This document shows, piece by piece, positions 1-4,791 of a stretch of 8,599 bases of DNA. Origin of the DNA: an uncultured Allobaculum sp. GTDB lineage: Bacteria; Bacillota_I; Bacilli_A; Erysipelotrichales; Erysipelotrichaceae. The stretch covers positions 1 through 8,599 of the forward strand of contig CAJTLE010000120.1 of assembly GCA_910577085.1 (NCBI GenBank), written 5' to 3'. The notes beneath the pieces were generated by a model, which made no database searches, was not told the DNA's origin, and worked only from the letters and a program-made list of their open reading frames with translations. How positions within the stretch are numbered: position 1 is the stretch's first letter; every line of letters begins with the position of its first letter. The translations under genes and the position numbers were made by a program.

Positions 1-1
1 C

Positions 2-118
2 CAACTTGCAGGGCTGATTGCGGGCGGCATTCACCCCCGACTGAATGGCAAAAAAACATCAAAAATCATTTCAAACTCTATATTATTGAGCCAATCAGTC
101 GGGGTACTCTGCCTTTAA
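2..118 (+). CDS. Possible 3' end of an unidentified upstream gene (partial)
   Basis: This frame is open from the left edge to a TAA at 116-118 and would give about 38 residues beginning QLAGLIAGGIHPRL and ending SVGVLCL. The composition is protein-like (hydrophobic, few rare residues), but no family is recognised. Another plus-strand frame is also open here, to a TGA at 181-183, so openness alone is weak evidence. The stretch contains a 15-bp inverted repeat, and no plus-strand terminator follows the TAA; both argue that it may instead be intergenic. No start is visible within the window. Confidence 0.25.
   Translation, partial: QLAGLIAGGIHPRLNGKKTSKIISNSILLSQSVGVLCL
35..104. repeat. 15-bp imperfect inverted repeat with 40-nt AT-rich spacer
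   Basis: The arm at 35-49 (CCCCGACTGAATGGC) is the reverse complement of the arm at 90-104 (GCCAATCAGTCGGGG) with a single mismatch. The GC-rich arms flank 40 nt that are mostly A and T. There is no T-run after either arm, so this is not a standard intrinsic terminator. It could be an operator pair, a transcript-stabilising stem, or a remnant of a small palindromic element. Confidence 0.6.
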
Positions 119-120
119 GA

Positions 121-161
121 ATAGAAAAAGCGGAAGAAGATTATTTGGTTTCTTCTTCCGC
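121..161 (-). terminator. Intrinsic terminator of the RpiR gene, overlapping its stop codon
   Basis: A perfect 11-bp stem is formed by 130-140 and 151-161 (GCGGAAGAAGA with TCTTCTTCCGC), with a 10-nt loop at 141-150. On the minus strand it is followed by CTTTTTCTATT, the T-rich tail of an intrinsic terminator. The TAA of the regulator gene (141-143) lies in the loop, and the last Ala-Glu-Glu codons lie in the leading arm. Read on the plus strand there is no T-run, so it appears to work in one direction only. Confidence 0.88.
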
Positions 162-1028
162 GATCACACTGCTGGCAGCCTGACGATGAGATTCGATGGT
201 ACGGGCGGTCTGGATGCGAAGATCGAGATTCTGGTCGTAGTGCTTCCAGAACAGGACGGAATACAGGGTATCCAGAACATAGCCGATGGCACTTTCGGTG
301 GTGTACCAGCTGATTTTTGAATACATTTTTTCGCGGGTGCAGATGGGCAGAACGACATTGGCCAGACCGGAAAGAGTGCTGTCGCCAATCGAGGTGATGG
401 CAATGATAGGAGTCGAAGCAAGGTAGGCAGTATTGACGTTGCGCAGGGTGTCTACGGTTTCTCCAGAATAGGAAATGGCGACTACGACCACATCGGGTGA
501 TTCCAGTTCGTGATTGTAGCGCAGTTCGGAATCGGGCGGATAACACCGGGCCCGCTTGCCGATCCGCCCGAGTTTGAGCGCGAAACTGTCACCAAGCATC
601 AGGGTGTTGTGGGAACCCAGAATGATAACCATCCCCGCCTGGTCAATGAGATCAGCGGCTTTACGCAGATGGGCGGGCAACAAAAGCTCGGCCGTATCTT
701 CAATGGCAGCGGCTTTGAGCTGAGCCACTTTATTGAGAATTGAGGCAATGGAATCCTGTCTGGAAAAAGGAATGTTGGCATCGATATCCGGGAAGTGGCT
801 GGAGAGGTATTTCTGCTCTTCCAACAGGTTTTCCTTGAAAGAATCCCAGCCGGAATAGCCTAATTTATGAGCCAGACGGATGAGGGTTGCATTGGAGGTA
901 TAACAGGCTTTGGCAATTTCCTGGATGGTCATATTGGCAATGTTGACGTCTTCTTTGCAGATGTAATCAATTACGGCCTGCTGAGCATCGGAAAACTTGC
1001 CTGCCTTCATTTTTTCGGTCACTAACAT
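141..1028 (-). CDS. RpiR/MurR-family transcriptional regulator (HTH + SIS domain)
   Basis: This 295-residue protein has the normal length for the RpiR family of sugar-phosphate-responsive regulators. The N-terminal HTH_6 domain covers about residues 1-77, with the helix-turn-helix at 34-57 and recognition helix SNATLIRLAHKLG. The C-terminal SIS (phosphosugar-binding) domain covers about 120-255 and shows GSHNT at 138-142 and the hallmark SYSGET at 186-191. It should bind DNA as a dimer or tetramer and change affinity on binding a phosphosugar; the ligand cannot be read from sequence. It is divergent from the MFS carrier at 1213, its probable target. The ATG at 1026-1028 has no Shine-Dalgarno, but a TATGAT box sits exactly where the first transcribed base would be the A of that ATG. 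An internal ATG (Met7, 1008-1010) also lacks a ribosome binding site. The stop codon lies within the terminator loop. Confidence 0.93.
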   Translation of the reverse strand: MLVTEKMKAGKFSDAQQAVIDYICKEDVNIANMTIQEIAKACYTSNATLIRLAHKLGYSGWDSFKENLLEEQKYLSSHFPDIDANIPFSRQDSIASILNKVAQLKAAAIEDTAELLLPAHLRKAADLIDQAGMVIILGSHNTLMLGDSFALKLGRIGKRARCYPPDSELRYNHELESPDVVVVAISYSGETVDTLRNVNTAYLASTPIIAITSIGDSTLSGLANVVLPICTREKMYSKISWYTTESAIGYVLDTLYSVLFWKHYDQNLDLRIQTARTIESHRQAASSVIAEEETK

Positions 1029-1034
1029 AGAAAA

Positions 1035-1043
1035 ATCATATCA
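1035..1043 (-). promoter_or_regulatory. Candidate extended -10 promoter of the RpiR gene
   Basis: On the minus strand the bases read TGATATGAT, which is an extended -10 (TG-N) plus TATGAT (5/6 to consensus). The last -10 base is 1035; counting it as -7 makes 1028, the A of the start codon, +1. The -35 position (1058-1063, TGGTGC) is poor, as is common for extended -10 promoters. The same nine bases occur in front of the membrane-protein operon at 7050-7058. Confidence 0.42.
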
Positions 1044-1054
1044 ACAGAAACGCC

Positions 1055-1115
1055 GGTGCACCAGTAAGGGTTTACAACAAAAAAATGCCGAAACGTCGTT
1101 CCAGACTTTTCTGGA
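1055..1115. promoter_or_regulatory. Candidate operators between the divergent RpiR and MFS genes
   Basis: Two palindromes lie in the divergent intergenic region. GGTGCACC at 1055-1062 is a perfect 8-bp palindrome covering the -35 position of the RpiR promoter. TCCAGA-CTTT-TCTGGA at 1100-1115 has two perfect 6-bp arms and ends 4 bp before the -35 of the MFS promoter. AACGTCGTT at 1092-1100 is a weaker inverted repeat next to it. Their positions suit repressor or activator binding by the RpiR protein, but the two palindromes are not copies of one motif, so the assignment is an inference. Confidence 0.35.
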
Positions 1116-1119
1116 TCTC

Positions 1120-1148
1120 TTAAGTTTAAATAAACGGGGTTGTATAGT
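1120..1148 (+). promoter_or_regulatory. Candidate promoter of the MFS carrier gene
   Basis: TTAAGT (1120-1125, 3/6 to consensus) and TATAGT (1143-1148, 5/6) are separated by 17 nt. Transcription would start near 1155, giving a leader of about 58 nt. The start region holds an inverted repeat, TCGTT at 1150-1154 and AACGA at 1165-1169, that may also be a protein site. Confidence 0.45.
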
Positions 1149-1195
1149 GTCGTTGCGCTTAAGAAACGAAGCGATCAGAAAAGAGAAAAAGAGGC

Positions 1196-1201
1196 AAGGA
1201 G
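1196..1201 (+). promoter_or_regulatory. Ribosome binding site that sets the MFS start
   Basis: AAGGAG lies 11 nt before the ATG at 1213. This is at the long end of normal spacing, but it is the only good Shine-Dalgarno in the region. It favours 1213 over the far-upstream TTG at 997, which would place the coding region inside the divergent regulator gene, and over the ATG at 1255. Confidence 0.7.
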
Positions 1202-1212
1202 ATCAAAGAAAG

Positions 1213-2448
1213 ATGAAAAACTGGATGCAAAAAGCCGAAGGCAGATCGACAGACATGAATCATCTGCAGCTTAAATATAATTTAGTACAGATTGCGTTCT
1301 GGGCAGCAAGCTGTGCAATCTGCGCGTTTATCGCCATTTTTTTACAGGCAAAAGGACTGACCAATACCCAGATTGGAACAGTGACTGGCGGGGCCTGTAT
1401 TTTGAATATTGTTCTTTCCCCTTATTTATCGGGGCTGACAGCAAAGTTTAATAAAATTTCGCTGCAGAGCTTTATTATGGCCGGTATGGCAGTAACGGTA
1501 ATTGGGTATCTGCTTTGTGCATATGTGGCTTTACCCGTTATTGCCTTGATGGTGGTGTATATGGTTACGTATTGCGTGAACATTTCAATGGTCCCATTGA
1601 TCGCAAGTATTTCCATGAACTATACAGCTGCAGGCCATGAAGTAAATTTTGGCCTGGCAAGAGGCTTAGGATCGATTACCTATGCGATCTGTGCTGTTGG
1701 ACTGACGCAGATGACCACAATTTTTAATCCAATGATTCTTTCTGTGATTTATCTGGCTGGTGTTGCGGTTTTCTTCGCAGTGCTGCTTACGACTCCAAAA
1801 ACATATGCAGCAGGCAGTGAAAAAGCAAAAGGCGGCAACCTGATTGAAATGGCTGGTAAATATAAAAGCTTCTTTGCGGTCCTGGTCGGATTTGCGTTTC
1901 TGTTTACAGCTGTAACCAGCCTGGCTACTTACCAGATCAATATCATTAAAAATCTGGGTGGAACAGAAGCCATTTATGGAATTTCGGTATTCGCTTCAGC
2001 GGCGACAGAACTGCCTTTCATGGCGATGGCCGGACGTTTACAGAAACGTTTCTCAGCAATGAACTTAATGGCTGCGGCCGCTGTCTGCTACATCGCCCGC
2101 AATCTGCTGATCGCTTACGCACCAACTTTGCCACTGATGTTTTTGGGGCTGATGCTGCAGGGGGCAAGTTATGGCCTGATGACTGCGGTGATTACTGTCT
2201 ATGTGACGGACAATCTTGAAAGTCAGGACCAGGTTATGGGGCAGACAATGATTTCTGTATTAACCTGTGGTGTTGGCAGCTGCCTGGGCAATGTTCTGGG
2301 TGGAATCCTGCAGGATACAATGGGAATTGACGTGATGTTCTTCTTTACGTCCCTGGTGACTTTGATCGGGGCTGCAATCATTATCCTGACTGTGGCTGCT
2401 TCGAACCGATTGATTATCCGCCGCGCTCATAAATCTTATCAGATGTAA
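1213..2448 (+). CDS. Major facilitator superfamily transporter, oligosaccharide/nucleoside-symporter-like
   Basis: This 411-residue integral membrane protein has about 12 hydrophobic spans, six on each side of a hydrophilic central loop at about 195-218. The start is set by AAGGAG at 1196-1201. Span 1 begins with the pattern YNLVQIAFW (22-30) and is followed by FLQAKGLTNTQIG (43-55). Span 5 carries F-G-x-x-R-x-x-G-S (146-154), typical of the LacY-like MFS_1-like group of proton symporters. The substrate is probably a sugar or nucleoside; this is inferred from the subfamily and from the divergent RpiR/SIS regulator at 141-1028. No metabolic enzyme is in the window, so the pathway is unknown. 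The gene is monocistronic, with a strong terminator 19 nt after its stop. The tail after the last span (NRLIIRRAHK) is positively charged, consistent with a cytoplasmic C-terminus. Confidence 0.9.
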   Translation: MKNWMQKAEGRSTDMNHLQLKYNLVQIAFWAASCAICAFIAIFLQAKGLTNTQIGTVTGGACILNIVLSPYLSGLTAKFNKISLQSFIMAGMAVTVIGYLLCAYVALPVIALMVVYMVTYCVNISMVPLIASISMNYTAAGHEVNFGLARGLGSITYAICAVGLTQMTTIFNPMILSVIYLAGVAVFFAVLLTTPKTYAAGSEKAKGGNLIEMAGKYKSFFAVLVGFAFLFTAVTSLATYQINIIKNLGGTEAIYGISVFASAATELPFMAMAGRLQKRFSAMNLMAAAAVCYIARNLLIAYAPTLPLMFLGLMLQGASYGLMTAVITVYVTDNLESQDQVMGQTMISVLTCGVGSCLGNVLGGILQDTMGIDVMFFFTSLVTLIGAAIIILTVAASNRLIIRRAHKSYQM

Positions 2449-2466
2449 TTTATACAAATTGATTCG

Positions 2467-2516
2467 ACAGCTTTTCCTGACTGCTCTGGGGAGTGGGAAG
2501 GAAAAGCTGTTTTTTT
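2467..2516 (+). terminator. Intrinsic terminator of the MFS gene
   Basis: A perfect 12-bp stem, ACAGCTTTTCCT (2467-2478) with AGGAAAAGCTGT (2499-2510), is followed by seven T (2510-2516). The 20-nt loop can form a small inner CTC/GAG pairing. Confidence 0.93.
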
Positions 2517-2519
2517 GTG

Positions 2520-3162
2520 CTTAATCCGAGCAGGCACATGAGAAGAAATTGGATCCAAGAAAGACAAAGGGATGATGATCATGGCTGCCCAGAACAGATT
2601 GATGGATACAAGAGAAAGCCTATGGATGATCATAAATGTGAAATATGAATAATGATCAATCAGCGAATAAAAGAGAGAAAAAAAGAGAAGATGGTCGTAA
2701 GAGAAACTCAGCACAGCATGGACGGGTTAACTGTAATATTTATCAGATATTTATGGATGGAATAAAAAGGAAGAAGTGAAAGAGAATAGGAAGCAAAAAA
2801 GATCGATCAGCTGGAATAAAATATAAGAAAGATATTAACTTTATTTATCGTTTTATTTGCCCTATATGGATTGGACTGTGAAAGTAAATACAATTTTATT
2901 CTCCGCTTAAGTTGAATACAATGCTGAATTAGACGATGCAGTGTTTAATGGTTCTGTGATCAAAATAGAATCGAATATTTATGTGAAAATGATGGACAGA
3001 AGTTTGATATAAGCATAGAATAAAGACAGAATTAAGAAAGAATTAAGGATAGAAGTGGTCAAATAGAGTAATTTAGATGGACCGGAAACTGAAGCGCTTT
3101 TATCTTTAATTCCCGGGCTAAAAGAAAGGAATAGGCCAAAAGAATGGCGTTGGAAATATAGA
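2520..3162. other. Long purine-rich intergenic region without a convincing gene
   Basis: About 640 bases separate the MFS terminator from the next credible start. The plus strand is strongly purine-rich: by direct count about 78% purine in 2651-2700, 81% in 2761-2830 and 73% in 2991-3060. Short open frames exist (36 codons at 2538-2648, overlapping by ATGA a 44-codon frame at 2645-2779). They have no good ribosome binding site and only Arg/Lys/Asp/Glu-rich translations, as purine-rich DNA would give by chance. The minus-strand frames here (2439-2714 and 2979-3296) are pyrimidine-rich shadows. A good promoter match lies at 2993-3021. The rest may be decayed coding sequence or an untranslated region; no known RNA was recognised. 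Confidence 0.6.
2993..3021 (+). promoter_or_regulatory. Candidate promoter for the EPxY-repeat protein gene
   Basis: TGGACA (2993-2998, 5/6 to consensus) and TAGAAT (3016-3021, 5/6) are spaced by exactly 17 nt. Transcription would start near 3028, giving a leader of about 135 nt before the ATG at 3163. A weaker overlapping pair, TTGATA (3004-3009) and CAGAAT (3027-3032), also has 17-nt spacing. Confidence 0.48.
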
Positions 3163-3909
3163 ATGAACCATAGAATTGAGAACAGAACTGAAAATGGATC
3201 GATTAGAGTGATTAGAGTATGGAAAAGAAGAGGGTATCGGATTGCCGGAGTGGCAGTGGGCTGCCTGTTTGCGGCAATGATGAGCATAGAACTCACTCAA
3301 CATGTTCCAGCCGAGGTGGAGGGCTACATTTATCGCAAGGAAAACAAAGTGAGCGAGCGTGAGACTAATGGTGATCAGCGTGGGGAAGGAAATAACCGAA
3401 CGGCCGATTTTCCTGAAACAAAGGTAAATCCTGAAATTGGGGCTGCACCAATAGAACGAATTGAAAATACAGCGGCTACTTCGCAGATAATTTTTACTGA
3501 TTCTGTCCAGCCTAATCCAACAGGGAATAGTGCGTCTCCTGCCGAAGACTTGGTTTTTATCGATCAACTTGCTGAGCAATCTTCGAACGTGCCTTTAAAT
3601 GGGAATAATAATCTGGAACAGATTCTGCCGGAGGAAATAATTGCTCCTTTACAAGACGAAAATCAGGGAAATACCTGGGTAGAGCCGCCACTTCCAACCC
3701 CTGAGCCAGACCAGAGCGATCCAGTGGATTTGCCTGCCGATTTATTAGAGGAGCAATTGCTCCAAGAACTGCTGATTGACCAGCCAACTGAGGCTGTGGA
3801 ACCTATCTATATAGAACCCGTCTATATAGAACCGACGTATGGAGAACCTCAATACATTGAACCAGTTTATGTTGAACGGGATGAAGCTTTGACTTCTCTT
3901 GCATTTTAA
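3163..3909 (+). CDS. Unrecognised exported or anchored acidic protein with C-terminal EPxYx repeats
   Basis: This 248-residue protein matches no family I recognise. The first 26 residues are basic (RVIRVWKRRGYR at 15-26), followed by one hydrophobic segment at 27-42. A V-P-A at 48-50 could be a signal peptidase I site; without cleavage the segment would be an N-in membrane anchor. Cys34 is not a lipobox: Ala occupies the -3 position and hydrophobic residues continue after it. The rest (51-248) is acidic, rich in Asn, Pro, Glu and Gln, and probably disordered outside the membrane. Residues 213-237 are five pentapeptides: EPIYI, EPVYI, EPTYG, EPQYI, EPVYV. No LPxTG, cell-wall-binding or enzymatic domain is seen. 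The ATG at 3163 has only a weak GGAAA 6 nt upstream; a five-codon frame (3144-3161) ends just before it. An intrinsic terminator 24 nt after the stop and a promoter match at 2993 support a real gene. Confidence 0.7.
   Translation: MNHRIENRTENGSIRVIRVWKRRGYRIAGVAVGCLFAAMMSIELTQHVPAEVEGYIYRKENKVSERETNGDQRGEGNNRTADFPETKVNPEIGAAPIERIENTAATSQIIFTDSVQPNPTGNSASPAEDLVFIDQLAEQSSNVPLNGNNNLEQILPEEIIAPLQDENQGNTWVEPPLPTPEPDQSDPVDLPADLLEEQLLQELLIDQPTEAVEPIYIEPVYIEPTYGEPQYIEPVYVERDEALTSLAF
3799..3873 (+). repeat. Five tandem 15-bp units encoding EPxYx
   Basis: Each unit starts GAA-CC and has a TAT/TAC codon fourth, encoding Glu-Pro-x-Tyr-x. Units 1 and 2 share a CTATATA core at DNA level (ctatatag in both), which suggests recent duplication. 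Units 3-5 have drifted in DNA (for example ACGTATGGA and CAATACATT) while keeping E, P and Y. Conservation of these three positions despite base change suggests selection on the protein. Confidence 0.8.
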
Positions 3910-3933
3910 AATGTATCCCTTATGGATGAGTTT

Positions 3934-3964
3934 GCCTCTGATCAAAAGATCGGAGGCCTTTTTT
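3934..3964 (+). terminator. Intrinsic terminator of the EPxY-repeat protein gene
   Basis: A 10-bp stem with one T-G wobble, GCCTCTGATC (3934-3943) with GATCGGAGGC (3948-3957), has an AAAA tetraloop and is followed by six T (3959-3964). Confidence 0.92.
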
Positions 3965-4116
3965 GTTGAGATTTGGTTTTGAAAATTCGATCCAAAGACG
4001 GGCAAAGAGGAAAAGACAATAGGATAAGGAAAACTTGGAACTACAAAGAAGCAAAGACTGTACCTATAACGCATAACGGGTAAAGAAAAATGGAGGTAAA
4101 AGATTCTAAAAGGGAT
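3965..4116. other. Gene-free spacer between convergent terminators
   Basis: The 330 bases from 3910 to 4239 hold two terminators facing each other and no credible gene. This inner part is purine-rich on the plus strand (about 76% in 3981-4050 by direct count), like 2520-3162. A 31-codon frame from the ATG at 4090 has no ribosome binding site and runs through the ArsR terminator, so it is not called. The minus-strand 126-codon frame at 3745-4125 overlaps the EPxY gene and is a shadow. Confidence 0.55.
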
Positions 4117-4160
4117 AAAAAACACCTTCCTGCAAGCAGAAAACGCCAGACAGAAAGGTG
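4117..4160 (-). terminator. Intrinsic terminator of the ArsR-family gene
   Basis: On the minus strand CACCTTTCTG (4160-4151) pairs with CAGGAAGGTG (4132-4123) with one G-T wobble. An 18-nt loop separates the arms and six T follow (4122-4117). The hairpin lies 79 nt after the stop codon, leaving a short 3' untranslated region in which no gene is seen. Confidence 0.85.
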
Positions 4161-4239
4161 CACAAACGATCGGCGGCCTTAGGGAAAATCTTGGATCCGA
4201 GTTATAAAGAGCCGGAAGACGGATGAACAGACCGAAAAC

Positions 4240-4620
4240 TTATCCTTCTTCCAGAATATGGGCTAAAGCGACTTTGATGATGGAATGAATATGCTCGTCA
4301 TCTAAGGAGTAGTAAACGGTTTTACCGTCTTTTCTGTTTTTAACTAGTTTGGCAGCCTTTAAAGCACGAAGCTGGTGGGAGACTGCGGAGCGGGACATTG
4401 CAACCAGTTCGGCCAGGTCAGAAACGCAAAGTTCGCCGCTCTCTAAAGCAGTCAGAATTTTCAGACGGGTCCCATCGCCCATAATTTTATAAAAGTCAGC
4501 CAGTTTTTCAATTGCTTCTGAGCAGGGCATTGCCTGTCTGGCCGCTGCTACGGCTTCTGGGTCTTGGATCTCATAAACACCGGCTGTTTCGGTTGATTTT
4601 ATTTCGCTTTTTGTTGTCAT
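4240..4620 (-). CDS. ArsR/SmtB-family zinc-responsive repressor
   Basis: This 126-residue winged-helix repressor has the usual length for the family. The DNA-binding helix-turn-helix is at about 64-90, with ELCVSDLAELV then recognition helix SRSAVSHQLRALKAAKLV, followed by the wing NRKDGKTVYYSL (95-106). The C-terminal alpha-5 zinc site is complete: D108, H110, H121 and E124 have the same spacing (+2, +13, +16) and identity as SmtB D/H/H/E; CzrA has His at the last position. C65 in ELCVSD matches the first cysteine of the ArsR/CadC alpha-3 site, but the second is Ser, so a CadC-type thiolate site looks incomplete. It should repress the divergent HMA/ATPase operon through the operator at 4713-4732 and release it when zinc binds. 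The ATG at 4618-4620 has no Shine-Dalgarno; a TATACT box would put +1 at its A. A TTG 20 codons upstream (4680) is less likely because it gives non-family sequence and overlaps the divergent promoter. Confidence 0.92.
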   Translation of the reverse strand: MTTKSEIKSTETAGVYEIQDPEAVAAARQAMPCSEAIEKLADFYKIMGDGTRLKILTALESGELCVSDLAELVAMSRSAVSHQLRALKAAKLVKNRKDGKTVYYSLDDEHIHSIIKVALAHILEEG

Positions 4621-4626
4621 GGTTTC

Positions 4627-4632
4627 AGTATA
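4627..4632 (-). promoter_or_regulatory. Candidate -10 box of the ArsR-family gene
   Basis: The minus strand reads TATACT (5/6 to consensus). With 4627 as -7, +1 falls on 4620, the A of the start codon, the same geometry as the RpiR gene. The -35 (4650-4655, TTACGT) is poor. An alternative is TTAATT and TACAAA (4656-4661), spaced 17 nt, which would give a leader of about 29 nt without a ribosome binding site. Confidence 0.38.
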
Positions 4633-4672
4633 CAGGTTTTGGAAAAAATACGTAATTTGTATGTATGAACAG

Positions 4673-4700
4673 TTGCGCAATTAAGAAAATGGGCTATAAT
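4673..4700 (+). promoter_or_regulatory. Promoter of the HMA/zinc-ATPase operon
   Basis: A perfect TATAAT (4695-4700) lies 16 nt after TTGCGC (4673-4678, 3/6). Transcription would start near 4707, just before the ArsR-type operator. TTGCGCAA at 4673-4680 is itself an 8-bp palindrome. Confidence 0.7.
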
Positions 4701-4712
4701 CTAATCGTAAAC

Positions 4713-4732
4713 AGTTGAATGATCGTTCAACT
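4713..4732. promoter_or_regulatory. ArsR/SmtB-type operator
   Basis: The 20-bp near-palindrome has arms AGTTGAA and TTCAACT around TGATCG, with a single unmatched pair. It contains TGAA-N6-TTCA, the recognised core of SmtB/CzrA/CadC operators. It spans about +6 to +25 of the export-operon transcript, so a bound repressor would block polymerase at or just after initiation. It is about 85 bp from the likely ArsR -10, so control of its own gene is less obvious. Confidence 0.85.
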
Positions 4733-4777
4733 AAAAAGAGAAATTCGGTCGGATCCAGAAAGGATTGCAACTGAAAC

Positions 4778-4784
4778 AAAGGAG
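4778..4784 (+). promoter_or_regulatory. Ribosome binding site that sets the HMA protein start
   Basis: AAAGGAG is 7 nt before the ATG at 4792 and 4 nt before the ATG at 4789. The spacing favours 4792, though 4789 would add only one Met. It excludes the upstream TTG at 4765. Confidence 0.8.
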
Positions 4785-4791
4785 AATCATG

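Noticed and set aside
1119..1163. Repeated CTTAAG hexamer (1119, 1158 and again near 2907) as a regulatory motif
   Set aside because: A palindromic hexamer is expected about twice by chance in a window this size, and the copies have no consistent position relative to promoters.
997..1212. N-terminal extension of the MFS gene by 72 codons from a TTG
   Set aside because: It overlaps the divergent regulator gene and contains both promoters; the translation (QQKRRCTSKGLQQ...) is not MFS-like, and AAGGAG supports the ATG at 1213.
2439..2714. Minus-strand open frame of 91 codons
   Set aside because: It runs through the strong MFS terminator and reads the pyrimidine-rich complement of purine-loaded DNA; no ribosome binding site.
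3241..3290. Lipoprotein signal peptide around Cys34 of the EPxY protein
   Set aside because: Ala rather than Leu/Val/Ile is at -3 and the hydrophobic run continues after Cys, so a plain anchor or signal peptidase I site fits better.
3118..3579. Minus-strand open frame of 153 codons opposite the EPxY gene
   Set aside because: It crosses the promoter side of a gene that has its own start and terminator signals; the pyrimidine-rich coding strand and low-complexity translation fit a shadow of purine-rich DNA.
4090..4185. 31-codon plus-strand open frame from the ATG at 4090
   Set aside because: It has no Shine-Dalgarno and passes straight through the ArsR terminator hairpin.
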